The translations under genes and the position numbers were made by a program. The notes under the pieces were generated by a model. It made no database searches, was not told the DNA's origin, and saw nothing but the letters and a program-made list of their open reading frames with translations. A stretch of 64,000 bases of DNA. Source: Thioclava sp. GXIMD4216 (GTDB lineage: Bacteria; Pseudomonadota; Alphaproteobacteria; Rhodobacterales; Rhodobacteraceae). The stretch spans positions 2,677,015-2,741,014 of the forward strand of contig NZ_CP149926.1 in NCBI RefSeq assembly GCF_037949285.1. The letters are read 5' to 3'. This document shows, one piece after another, positions 29,367-37,096 of this stretch (positions within the stretch are counted from its first letter, which is position 1; each line of letters begins with the position of its first letter).

Positions 29367-29816
29367 ATGTTCGACCTATCCGCCTCCCTGACCGGCCTGT
29401 TCTTCTCCGGACTTCTGGCGGCCACTCCGATCCCCGCGCAATCCGAAATCGTGTTTGTGGCAATGCAGACCGCGCAGGCGGCACCTATCGGATTAATGAT
29501 CCTGATCGCAGGGATCGGCAACACGCTCGGCGCCCTGATCACCTATTACATAGGGCGGCAGGTCAACCGCTGGCGTGACCGCAAATGGTTTCCCGCCAGC
29601 CAGAAGCAGCTTGACCGCGGCCATCGCTGGTTCGACCGTTGGGGCCTATGGATCCTGTTTCTTAGCTGGGCCCCGGGTGGAGACCTGATCTGCCTGATCG
29701 CAGGCATCCTGCGGATGTCGCTCTGGCTTTATCTGCCCATCGTCTTTCTGGCAAAAACCGGCCGCTATGCCGCCGTGGCGTGGATCACCGCGCAAGCCAT
29801 GCAGATCGTCAACTAA
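29367..29816 (+). CDS. YqaA family membrane protein
   Basis: 149-residue inner-membrane protein related to the DedA/SNARE-associated group (YqaA). About three to four hydrophobic segments; family blocks: GLLAATPIPAQSEIVF, GIGNTLGALITYYIGR and WAPGGDLICLIAGILRM. DedA-type proteins act in membrane lipid or undecaprenyl phosphate handling, but the role of YqaA is not established. The 3' end overlaps that of the convergent MATE gene by 4 bases. Confidence 0.85.
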   Translation: MFDLSASLTGLFFSGLLAATPIPAQSEIVFVAMQTAQAAPIGLMILIAGIGNTLGALITYYIGRQVNRWRDRKWFPASQKQLDRGHRWFDRWGLWILFLSWAPGGDLICLIAGILRMSLWLYLPIVFLAKTGRYAAVAWITAQAMQIVN

Positions 29817-31120
29817 ACGATACGCGCTTCAAGACGGGGATAAAGCGCCCCGAGGCTGAGCGCACGCAGCAGGTTCAGCACCATCAATGCCGCCCAGAGG
29901 CCATGATTGCCCCAAAGCGGCACCATCAGGAACAGCGCCGCCACATAAACGGCAACAGAGACAATCATCGCATTCCGCATGGCACGGGTCTGTGTGGCCC
30001 CGATAAAAATGCCATCCAGAATATAGCTGCCGAAGCTGGCCAGCGGCATGACCATCATCCACGGCAGATAGTGTTTTGCGAGCGCACGCACCTCTTCGGC
30101 CCGCGCCATCAGATTGATGATCTGCGGTCCGAGCAGGGCAAAGACCACCCCCAGAAGGACGGCGAAACCAAAGCTCCAGAGCCCGTTCAGCCAACCTGCC
30201 CGTCGTAGCCGCGCCACCGACCCCGCCCCGACGGCCTGCCCCACAAGGCTTTCTGCCGCGAAGGCAAAACCGTCCAGCGCGAAAGAGGTGATCTGCAGGA
30301 ATTGCAGCAGCACCTGATTGGCCGCCAGAGCCACATCCCCGCGCCCCGCCGAAATGAACAGGAAGGTGGTGAAACTGGCCTGCAGCAGAACCGAGCGGAT
30401 CATGATATCGGTATTGACCCGCACCAGCCGTCCCAGTTCGGCACGGTCAAACAGACGGCCCAACGCACAGGCTGCGGGAAGGAAGGCTGCGCGCGCAAAC
30501 CACAGACCCAGCCCCGCGCCCAATATCTCGGAGATCAGGCTGGCCGTGGCCACGCCCTTGATCCCCCAGCCCAGCCCCAGAACAAACGCCAGATCCAGCA
30601 CCACATTGAGCGCGTTCATCACAATCTGAATCATAAGAACGGTGCGCGTGCGTTCTAGTGCGATCAACCAGCCGATCAGCCCGTAAAGCCCGATTGTCGC
30701 AGGCGCGCCCCAGATGCGGATCGACAGGTAGGTGCGGGCAAGGCTTTCGACCTCGGCGCTGGCCGGTGCAAGGCGGAACGCCAGATCGAACAGCGCCTGC
30801 TGCCCGATCCAGAGCCCGCCCCCCGCAACAAGCGCCAGCAACAGCGCCCGCAGAAGACCGGCTGCGGTTTCCACCGCATCCCCCCGCCCATGCGCCTGCG
30901 CCACAAGCCCTGTCGTACCCATGCGCAAAAACCCGAAGATCCAGTAGAGCGACGACAGGATCACCGCCCCCACCCCCACGGCACCGATGGGCGCGGCCTG
31001 CCCGATCTGCCCGACAACCGCCGTATCCACGAGGCCCAGCAAAGGCACCGTCACATTGGAAATCACCACCGGAACGGCGATGGACAAGACACGGCGGTTG
31101 GTGATGGGCGAAGCCGGCAT
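29813..31120 (-). CDS. MATE family efflux transporter (DinF-like)
   Basis: Cation-driven multidrug exporter of the MATE family, 435 residues with about twelve membrane segments. Family blocks: AVPVVISNVTVPLLGLVDTAVVGQIG in the first helix pair, GFLRMGTTGLVAQAHG, and QITSFALDGFAFAAESLVGQAVG in the second half, the DinF subgroup pattern. Substrate unknown. It starts 13 bases after the thioesterase gene on the same strand and may be its last operon member. Confidence 0.92.
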   Translation of the reverse strand: MPASPITNRRVLSIAVPVVISNVTVPLLGLVDTAVVGQIGQAAPIGAVGVGAVILSSLYWIFGFLRMGTTGLVAQAHGRGDAVETAAGLLRALLLALVAGGGLWIGQQALFDLAFRLAPASAEVESLARTYLSIRIWGAPATIGLYGLIGWLIALERTRTVLMIQIVMNALNVVLDLAFVLGLGWGIKGVATASLISEILGAGLGLWFARAAFLPAACALGRLFDRAELGRLVRVNTDIMIRSVLLQASFTTFLFISAGRGDVALAANQVLLQFLQITSFALDGFAFAAESLVGQAVGAGSVARLRRAGWLNGLWSFGFAVLLGVVFALLGPQIINLMARAEEVRALAKHYLPWMMVMPLASFGSYILDGIFIGATQTRAMRNAMIVSVAVYVAALFLMVPLWGNHGLWAALMVLNLLRALSLGALYPRLEARIV

Positions 31121-31133
31121 GGGCAGGCTCCTT

Positions 31134-31640
31134 TTAGCCGGCCAGATCAGCCGGTTCGGGCATCAGGAAATGTCCCGTCGCCTGCGCGATAGGCCGCAAG
31201 CGGTTGTCCTGCCAAGCTTCGACAAACACACTGGCATACCGCCGCCCCGAACGGGTGATCTTGGCGCGTGCATAGGCGTCGCGCGGCAGGCCCGGACGCA
31301 GATAATCCATCGTGATATCGATGGTCTTCGGCGTGGGGGGCAGCCCGTCCAGCGCCACTTTTCCGGTTTCGAAATCCGGCCAGAGGGTGGACCAGCTTAG
31401 ACCGACAATCGCGGTAATCTCCATGAAGGCCGCCGTTGCCCCGCCATGCAGCGCTGGCACCGACGCATCGCCGATCAGGCTTTCCTTGAACGGCAGGATC
31501 GCGGTCAGCTCGTCGCCACGACGGTCGAATTCCACCCCGAGGAAGTTGATATAGGGGATCGCCGCCACCAGTTGCCGCAGCGCCTCGTCGCGCCGTTTCT
31601 TGATGACCTGCACAGGTTCCGGAGACAGACGGGTTTTCAT
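31134..31640 (-). CDS. PaaI family thioesterase (second of pair)
   Basis: 168-residue hotdog-fold thioesterase, hydrolysing some acyl-CoA. The hotdog core is clear: HGGATAAFMEITAIVGLSW (HGG motif with the acidic residue ten positions on) and TIDITMDYLRPGLPRDAYARAKI. A ~30-residue helical N-terminus precedes it. The ATG overlaps the stop of the neighbouring thioesterase by 4 bases. It is paralogous to, but clearly different from, that neighbour. Substrate unknown. Confidence 0.88.
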   Translation of the reverse strand: MKTRLSPEPVQVIKKRRDEALRQLVAAIPYINFLGVEFDRRGDELTAILPFKESLIGDASVPALHGGATAAFMEITAIVGLSWSTLWPDFETGKVALDGLPPTPKTIDITMDYLRPGLPRDAYARAKITRSGRRYASVFVEAWQDNRLRPIAQATGHFLMPEPADLAG

Positions 31641-32110
31641 GCTTTGGCCTCCTCGGGCAGATAGACGGTAAAGGCGGCCGTGGCCTGCGCCACCGGCACA
31701 CCGCCCGACGCGTCGCTTTCATCATGCGCCACGGCCCGCACGAAGGCGATGCTGCGCGAGATATGATAGACCTCTGCAGAGGCAACAATGCTCTGTCCCG
31801 GCTTGGCCGGACGCATATAGTCGATCCGCAGATCCAGCGTTGCGGTGCTTCGGGGCTGCGAGGGATGCGCCATGACAGCCGTGGCACAGCAGGTGTCCAT
31901 CAACACCGAAACAGCCCCGCCATGAATGACGCCGGTTTCGGGATCTCCTATCAACTTTTCGTTATATGGCAAGACCATACGGGCCTTACCCGAGGACACA
32001 TCGACGACTTTCATATTCAAAGATCGGCAATGCGGCAGGCCTTCCAAAAACGATTTCATCAGAAAACTGTCGTTTTTCGTGTCATTTGTTAGATTATTTG
32101 TGGTGTTCAC
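31637..32110 (-). CDS. PaaI family thioesterase (first of pair)
   Basis: 157-residue hotdog thioesterase. Core motifs: TGVIHGGAVSVLMDTCCATAV and LDLRIDYMRPAKPGQSIVASAEV. Start taken as GTG at 32110 because GGAG lies 7 bases upstream; an internal ATG at 32059 (MKSFLEGLPHC) is an alternative and fits the conserved region equally well. Divergent from the first MerR gene across only ~135 bases, so a common regulator is likely. Two coupled thioesterases suggest acyl-CoA turnover or detoxification. Confidence 0.85.
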   Translation of the reverse strand: MNTTNNLTNDTKNDSFLMKSFLEGLPHCRSLNMKVVDVSSGKARMVLPYNEKLIGDPETGVIHGGAVSVLMDTCCATAVMAHPSQPRSTATLDLRIDYMRPAKPGQSIVASAEVYHISRSIAFVRAVAHDESDASGGVPVAQATAAFTVYLPEEAKA

Positions 32111-32128
32111 GTGCTAACTCCGACTTTC

Positions 32129-32230
32129 TACGCTAACACTATCTGCCTGCCGTCACCGCAGCACAAGTGCCGCACCAAACGAATTCCCGCATTGATTGCG
32201 GTTGAAATACTGGCCATTGCTGTTAGCGTA
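32129..32230. promoter_or_regulatory. 10-base inverted repeat between thioesterase and MerR genes
   Basis: TACGCTAACA (32129-32138) and its exact reverse complement TGTTAGCGTA (32221-32230) flank 82 bases in the divergent promoter region. A further direct copy of GCTAAC lies at 32113-32118, 19 bases before the one at 32132. Such spaced boxes may be operators for one of the two adjacent MerR proteins. Confidence 0.45.
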
Positions 32231-32245
32231 TCGCCGAAAAGAAGA

Positions 32246-32614
32246 ATGGTAAGGCGAATGCTCAACCTAAAGGAAATGTGCGCAAAGTTCGAAGTCACCC
32301 CTCGGACCCTGCGATATTACGAATATATCGAATTGCTCGCCCCCACACGTGAGGGGCGAAAACGTTTTTATGGCCCAAGAGAAATCGCGCGGATGACGAT
32401 CATTCTGCGCGGCAAAAGATTTGGCTTTTCTCTGGAGGAACTCCGCCAGTGGCTGGAGATCTACGACACCGAGGGCACGGAAGAACAATTACGCGTGTTT
32501 TTGGACCTGTCGGAACGGCAATTAGCCACATTAGAGAAACAACGCGCCGAATTGGACAAAACTATATCGGAATTGCGCAACTTGCGCGAACAAGCGCTTG
32601 CCATGAGCCAGTAA
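32246..32614 (+). CDS. MerR family transcriptional regulator 1
   Basis: 122-residue regulator: N-terminal MerR helix-turn-helix with wing (LNLKEMCAKFEVTPRTLRYYEYIELL, then REGRKRFYGPREIARM), and a C-terminal coiled coil (LSERQLATLEKQRAELDKTISELRNLREQ). No Cys cluster, so not a metal sensor of the MerR/CueR type. Start 32246 is chosen at MVRRMLNLKEM; ATG 32258 is possible. It shares ILRGKRFGFSLEELRQWL with the next gene, so the two are paralogues. Divergent from the thioesterase pair, which it may control. Confidence 0.88.
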   Translation: MVRRMLNLKEMCAKFEVTPRTLRYYEYIELLAPTREGRKRFYGPREIARMTIILRGKRFGFSLEELRQWLEIYDTEGTEEQLRVFLDLSERQLATLEKQRAELDKTISELRNLREQALAMSQ

Positions 32615-32827
32615 CATATAAGCAACTTGATCTTTTACGCTTGGGAATGCATATCGCGGATAGGTGGTTTGTCCGTATCTACCCCTTTTAAAAAGCCTTT
32701 CATGTATACCTACTACCGATCTTGTCGGGCATTGTTGCGCTGCACCACCAGCGCTGCTTTTGAAATATCGAGTATCGCATAGGTGGAAATTCATCTGCTG
32801 CCTGTGCATTAACTGTGTGAGGCACGG

Positions 32828-33226
32828 ATGGAAAATGAAGTGATGACGATCCGCGAGATGTGCGACGCCTTCGAGGTGACCCCGCGCACATTGCGGTTCT
32901 ACGAAAGTAAGGAACTCCTGTTCCCGATAAGAGAGGGTCAAAAGCGACTGTTCACCCGCCGCGACCGCGCGCGACTCAAGCTGATCTTGCGCGGCAAACG
33001 GTTCGGGTTCAGTCTCGAAGATATCCGCCAGCTTCTGGATCTTTACAGCGTTGGCGATAATCAGGTGACGCAGCTGACCGAAACGCTCAAACTGGCGCGC
33101 AACCGGCTTGAAGAAATGCAGCAGCAACGCGACGATCTTGTAACCGCTATTGACGAGCTGAGTGCAGAGATCGAGTCAGGGGAAAACCGGCTTGAGGCGC
33201 GTCGCGCCGAAAGTTCGGCCGCCTGA
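32828..33226 (+). CDS. MerR family transcriptional regulator 2
   Basis: 132-residue paralogue of the preceding regulator: MTIREMCDAFEVTPRTLRFYESKELL, REGQKRLFTRRDRARL, ILRGKRFGFSLEDIRQLLDLY, then a helical C-terminus (LARNRLEEMQQQRDDLVTAIDEL). No metal-binding Cys. In Rhodobacteraceae such MerR proteins often accompany fatty-acid or acyl-CoA genes, an association I recall and could not check. Separated from MerR 1 by 213 bases containing no other gene, so it probably has its own promoter. Confidence 0.88.
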   Translation: MENEVMTIREMCDAFEVTPRTLRFYESKELLFPIREGQKRLFTRRDRARLKLILRGKRFGFSLEDIRQLLDLYSVGDNQVTQLTETLKLARNRLEEMQQQRDDLVTAIDELSAEIESGENRLEARRAESSAA

Positions 33227-33292
33227 CCATTCATGCAATCCCTTTCGTAACCCATTCCGACAAACGGCCACCTTTTCATGGCAGCCTGTTCT

Positions 33293-33340
33293 CAGGGGGG
33301 CTTTGGCCAATCCACTCTTGGCAAAAACTCAGCCCCCCTG
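33293..33340. repeat. Long two-part stem-loop
   Basis: CAGGGGGGCT (33293-33302) pairs with AGCCCCCCTG (33331-33340); inside, GCCAA (33306-33310) pairs with TTGGC (33318-33322) around a 7-base loop. It lies 66 bases after MerR 2 and 72 before the next small gene. The following bases (TTGTCGTTCTTCC) are only moderately T-rich, so it is a weak terminator or a leader structure. Confidence 0.5.
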
Positions 33341-33411
33341 TTGTCGTTCTTCCAGCGCTTCAAAATCCCGCCATATTCTGCCTCTAGAAGGGAGAAAACC
33401 GCAGGATCTCC

Positions 33412-33624
33412 ATGCCCAAACGTCTCCGACTGACCCGCCGCTTTCCCGTTGCCATGACCAATGACGCCTATCGCCGCCTGCAGCGATTTGCGCAGGACGC
33501 GGAGCTGTCGCAAGACGAGGCCCTGACCTTCCTCTTCGAGAATTTCAGCTCGGTCTTTCGTGACGACAATCTTGCCGCGCGCCTGAGCCTGTTCAAGGCC
33601 GAACTGGCAGATCGCAAAGCGTGA
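33412..33624 (+). CDS. Small hypothetical protein, 70 residues
   Basis: Unrecognised basic protein: MPKRLRLTRRFPVAMTNDAY, then RRLQRFAQDAELSQDEALTFLFENF, a helical pattern that recalls the ribbon-helix-helix fold (a short strand followed by two helices), though this is inference. GCAGGA lies 6 bases before the ATG, supporting translation. It ends 54 bases before the GST gene on the same strand. It could be a small DNA-binding protein; no partner toxin gene is evident. Confidence 0.6.
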   Translation: MPKRLRLTRRFPVAMTNDAYRRLQRFAQDAELSQDEALTFLFENFSSVFRDDNLAARLSLFKAELADRKA

Positions 33625-33678
33625 CCTTCGCGGCATTCGGGCGCATACTGGACCCGTTCCAGCAGGCCAGAGGATGCC

Positions 33679-34305
33679 ATGACCGCAAAGCTCTATTGTT
33701 TCGGGGAATCCGGAAACGCCTATAAAGCCGCATTGACGATGACCCTTTCCGGTTTCGACTGGGAACCGGTCTATGTGGATTTCTTCAACGGCGAGACCCG
33801 TCGCCCCGAATTTCGCGCCCTGAACGAGATGGGCGAATGCCCCGTACTCGATCTGGAAGGCGAAATTCTGGCACAATCGGGGGTGATGCAGCTCCGCATT
33901 GCCGAACAGACCGGACGCTTCGGCGGCGAAAACCGCGACGAGGTGCTGCGCTGGCTGTTCTGGGATAACCACAAAGGCTCCAGCCAGTTCGGGGCGCTGC
34001 GCTTTATGATGCATTTCCTTCCGGCAGAAAAACGCCCGCATGCGGCCATCGACTGGCTGTCGGGGCGGGTGCAGGCCGCGCTTCAGACGCTGGAAACCCA
34101 TCTGTCCAAATCGGACTGGCTGGTGGGCGGCAGCGCCTCCATCGCGGATTTCGCGTGCTGCGCCTATCTCTATTACCCCGAGGGCTTCGGCTATAGCGCC
34201 CAGACCCACCCCGCAATCGCGCGCTGGCTGGACCGGATCCGCGCCCTGCCCGGCTGGGCGCATCCCTATGACATGATGCCCGGATCTCCGGCAGACCGGC
34301 TGTAA
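33679..34305 (+). CDS. Glutathione S-transferase family protein
   Basis: 208-residue cytosolic GST. N-terminal thioredoxin-like domain (KLYCFGESGNAYKAALTMTLSGFDWEP, with the putative catalytic Ser in GESGNA), GECPVLDLEGEILAQSGVM with the cis-Pro and the glutathione gamma-glutamyl SNAIL-like position, and an all-helical C-terminal domain (LVGGSASIADFACCAYLY, the N-capping box). Reaction and substrate are unknown. It stands after the MerR/thioesterase group on the plus strand. Confidence 0.88.
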   Translation: MTAKLYCFGESGNAYKAALTMTLSGFDWEPVYVDFFNGETRRPEFRALNEMGECPVLDLEGEILAQSGVMQLRIAEQTGRFGGENRDEVLRWLFWDNHKGSSQFGALRFMMHFLPAEKRPHAAIDWLSGRVQAALQTLETHLSKSDWLVGGSASIADFACCAYLYYPEGFGYSAQTHPAIARWLDRIRALPGWAHPYDMMPGSPADRL

Positions 34306-34327
34306 GACGGCGGGGCGGTGCCGGGTG

Positions 34328-35011
34328 TCAGGCCAGAAGCGCGGATTGCTCGTCCGCCTCCTTCAGCGCATCGACCACGGCGCGCGCCGCCAGCACCGGC
34401 AGCGAGATGTAGGACGGCAGGCTGTCCCCGATCATCTGCTCCAGCCCGATCTTGGACAGCCCCCCACAATGCACAAGCCCCGCCCCGTTGACATAGATCA
34501 CCTCGTCATCGGCAAATTGCACCGTATAGACCGACAGCCTCTGGGCGCTTTGCGCGGCACTGATGCCGCGATAGCCCTCTAGTGCGGCAGCAGGCACCAG
34601 CACGAAAGGGTCGCCAAACGCCTCTTCGGCCAGATCGCTTTCAATCATCACATGCTGGTCGGGTTGCAGCACCATCGGATTATGATTGCCCAGAGCCGCC
34701 ACCGGAACATGCATGACATGCCCGTGATCCGGACAGTCCGCCCCCCCTGCCAGAGACAGCCCCCGCGCGATCTTGCGCACCGGGCGATAGCCGTGATCGA
34801 AGGTCATGACCGCATCTCCGGCCTGCAGGGATTCCACCGTGCGCCAGCCCAGCTCTGTCAGGATCAGCGTTCCGGCACAGATGCCTTCGGTTCTGCCATC
34901 CTGCGGCACCGGCACCATCTGTCGCAGACTGGGGCGGGTGTCGATGCCAGACCGCAGCACAGAGCTTTTCTCATTCCGACGCGCTTTCAAGCCAAACACA
35001 ACCATCTCCAT
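34328..35011 (-). CDS. Hint domain protein (Hint_2 family)
   Basis: 227-residue protein with a Hedgehog/intein-type Hint_2 domain starting at Cys45 (CAGTLILTELGWRTVESLQAGDAV), then HNPMVLQPDQHVMI, FVLVPAAALEGYRGI and a terminal VYTVQFADDEVIYVNGAGLVHC. Hint domains can self-cleave at the Cys; many Rhodobacteraceae carry them at the end of large secreted proteins, here almost alone. The start (35011, MEMVVFGLK) is set because the upstream frame overlaps the sulfotransferase. It follows that gene by 148 bases on the same strand. Function unknown. Confidence 0.78.
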   Translation of the reverse strand: MEMVVFGLKARRNEKSSVLRSGIDTRPSLRQMVPVPQDGRTEGICAGTLILTELGWRTVESLQAGDAVMTFDHGYRPVRKIARGLSLAGGADCPDHGHVMHVPVAALGNHNPMVLQPDQHVMIESDLAEEAFGDPFVLVPAAALEGYRGISAAQSAQRLSVYTVQFADDEVIYVNGAGLVHCGGLSKIGLEQMIGDSLPSYISLPVLAARAVVDALKEADEQSALLA

Positions 35012-35159
35012 CGCAAGACCGCCCCGACCAAGAGGGAGCCAGCCCAGTTCACCCTGCCGTGATGGAAAATCAGGGGCGCAATTAAGGTTAATTAAGGGCA
35101 GCGACAGTGTCAGATTATGCCAACCGCCCGCCTGCCACTTGCCCGCGACCGGCATGTGG

Positions 35160-35813
35160 CTAATCCTCGAAGCGATAGCCGAAGCGCGCGATATCCGCCG
35201 CGCAGACCTGCCCGACCAATTCGGCCAGCGCGCTGTCGTAATAGCTGCGGTAATCGCGTCGCCGCCGCGAGGAATTGGCCACGGGCAACGGGCTGAGGGC
35301 AAATCCCAGATGCGCCTCCAGAGGGGCAATATCCTCGGCAAGATGCTCGAGCCGCAGAAATGCCCGACAACAGACCTCGCCATCCGGCAACTGCATATAG
35401 CTTGTATAGGGATGCGCGGACAGGCTGCGCTGGATATGCGGCAAGGACAGGAAACTGCGGAAATCATGCTGCTGCGCCGATTGCACCGCCGGATGCGCGA
35501 ACGCCTGATCCTGTAGCCAGTGGTAATAGCTCACCAGCCGGTCCCACGGATTGCGCACCAGCGTGAAGGTGAAATAGCTGTGCGCCTGCTGCGCTGTATA
35601 AAGGCCGATCCCGTCCGCCAGCGTCGTATGTTTCCACTTGCGGCCCGCAGTGGAGATACCGGCAAGACGTTTGCGCCGCCTCTGCGCTTTGGGCGTATCC
35701 CCCAGCATCAGATCCTGCGCCATCGCCCGCGCCTCAAGCGCCAAGGCCAGCGCCGTGCCGCCGGTCTTGGGGATATGCACGAAAATATAGCGGCGGCCAT
35801 GTGAAACGATCAT
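35160..35813 (-). CDS. Sulfotransferase family protein
   Basis: 217-residue P-loop sulfotransferase-like protein (sulfotransferase family 2), predicted to transfer sulfate from PAPS to a glycan or other acceptor. The 5'-phosphosulfate loop IPKTGGT is at 14-20 (YIFVHIPKTGGTAL), and LVRNPWDRLVSYYHW is the 3'-phosphate block. The start at MIVSHGRRYIFV (35813) is family-like; in-frame ATGs at 35918 and 35861 would add 35 or 19 residues and have no better ribosome site. It precedes the Hint gene. Confidence 0.85.
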   Translation of the reverse strand: MIVSHGRRYIFVHIPKTGGTALALALEARAMAQDLMLGDTPKAQRRRKRLAGISTAGRKWKHTTLADGIGLYTAQQAHSYFTFTLVRNPWDRLVSYYHWLQDQAFAHPAVQSAQQHDFRSFLSLPHIQRSLSAHPYTSYMQLPDGEVCCRAFLRLEHLAEDIAPLEAHLGFALSPLPVANSSRRRRDYRSYYDSALAELVGQVCAADIARFGYRFED

Positions 35814-35966
35814 CCCTGCATAATGGCGCAAACTGCCCCCTGCCAGCAATCGGATTTCCATCCGCCCGCCCAAGACGGTTCGAACACAGCCCAGAGCTGC
35901 ATTCGATTGACCCTGCATCCCTTTCGTTTATCTTCGGACAAAATGACAAAAACAGAAACGTAGCAG

Positions 35967-36986
35967 ATGGTTTCCCTACCGAAATATGATCGCCTGGAGG
36001 CCACTGGCCGCTGGATGCAAACCTCCGATGCGCCCGCGCAAGAAGTCGTGGTGTCCTTCGGGCGTGCCTCGATCGTACTTTCGGATATCAAGGACTCCCG
36101 CTTTATCGCGCATTGGTCCCTGCCCGCTGTGGTCCGGCTCAACCCCGGCAAGCGCCCTGCCCTTTACGCGCCCACCGAAGACACCGAAGAGCGGCTGGAG
36201 ATTGACGACGACACATTGGTCGAGGCCATCGAGCGGGTGCATCATGTGATTGCCTCGCGCATGCCCCATCCCGGACGGCTGCGGGGGATCTTGTATGTCA
36301 CGCTGGCGGTTGCAGTGGTTGGGGCGGCGGTGTTCTGGCTGCCAAGCGCCCTGATCAGCCATGCCGCAGGTGTGGCTCCGGCCCCGACCCGCCACGAGAT
36401 CGGCCAGCATATCCTGCGCGATCTGGTCCGCAAAACGGGGGCACCCTGCGGCGGTGAGGCAGGCAATGACGCGCTGCGCCGCCTGAGCGCGCGCATTCCG
36501 GGTGTTTCGGGCATTGCCGTTCTGCCCAAAGGCATCAACGGGGTGCGATGGTTGCCGGGTGGTATCGTCGTGATGGGGCAGGATATGCTCAACAATTATG
36601 ACACACCCGAAGTGGCGGTAGGCTCTGTGCTGGCCGCGAAGGTCTATGCACAGGAACATGATCCGCTGCGCAGCCTGCTGGACTGGGCGGGCATTCGTGC
36701 CGCCTTCCGCCTGCTGACCACGGGAGCTCTGGATAAGGATGACCTCACCGGATATGACGGAGTGATCCTTGAGCAGTCGCAACCCTTGCCCCAGATCCCT
36801 CCGCTTCTGAAAGAATTCGAAAGCGTCGGCGTCTCTTCGACCCCCTATGCCTATGCGGTTGACCCTTCGGGCGAGAAGGTCCTGCCATTGATCGAAGCCG
36901 ATCCGTTCAAGGGCGCGCCCGCACCGGCGCCCCTTCTGGAGGACGGCCAATGGGTCGCGTTGCAGGACATCTGCACCACCGAGTAA
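35967..36986 (+). CDS. Membrane protein with M48-peptidase-like domain lacking the zinc motif
   Basis: 339 residues: cytoplasmic N-terminal region (1-105), one TM near 107-127, then a periplasmic domain. There RWLPGGIVVMGQDML (195-207) and TPEVAVGSVLA (213-223) read like the M48 peptidase pattern LPGG-x-V-x-x-x-G-x-L ... ELA-x-VLA-HE-x-x-H. At the place of HExxH the sequence is A224-K-V-Y-A228, so zinc binding is lost. Hence a predicted pseudopeptidase; the M48 relation is my reading and not a search result. It is divergent from the sulfotransferase. Confidence 0.65.
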   Translation: MVSLPKYDRLEATGRWMQTSDAPAQEVVVSFGRASIVLSDIKDSRFIAHWSLPAVVRLNPGKRPALYAPTEDTEERLEIDDDTLVEAIERVHHVIASRMPHPGRLRGILYVTLAVAVVGAAVFWLPSALISHAAGVAPAPTRHEIGQHILRDLVRKTGAPCGGEAGNDALRRLSARIPGVSGIAVLPKGINGVRWLPGGIVVMGQDMLNNYDTPEVAVGSVLAAKVYAQEHDPLRSLLDWAGIRAAFRLLTTGALDKDDLTGYDGVILEQSQPLPQIPPLLKEFESVGVSSTPYAYAVDPSGEKVLPLIEADPFKGAPAPAPLLEDGQWVALQDICTTE

Positions 36987-36994
36987 CCCTGACC

Positions 36995-37022
36995 GCGTCC
37001 CCCTGATCGCGTCCCCCTGACC
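36995..37022. repeat. Tandem 14-base repeat
   Basis: Two adjacent copies of CGCGTCCCCCTGAY (36995-37008 and 37009-37022) directly after the stop of the M48-like gene. Probably local slippage; no further copies seen nearby. Confidence 0.6.
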
Positions 37023-37034
37023 GGGCCTCTCCGC

Positions 37035-37068
37035 CATAAAAGAAGCCGGCCCTTCTCCGGACCGGCTC
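37035..37068 (-). terminator. Probable terminator of the SPOR gene
   Basis: AGCCGG and CCGGCT (37045-37050/37063-37068) form a stem with inner pairs; read on the minus strand it is followed by TTCTTTTAT. It lies 28 bases after the SPOR-protein stop and may also serve the convergent gene. Confidence 0.65.
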
Positions 37069-37096
37069 TGGACGTCCTGAAACGGGTGTCCGGTGC

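Noticed and set aside
8793..32137. Shared octamer ACGCTAAC at the pckA and MerR 1 promoters
   Set aside because: An 8-base match is expected by chance about once or twice in 64 kb on two strands; no wider similarity surrounds it.
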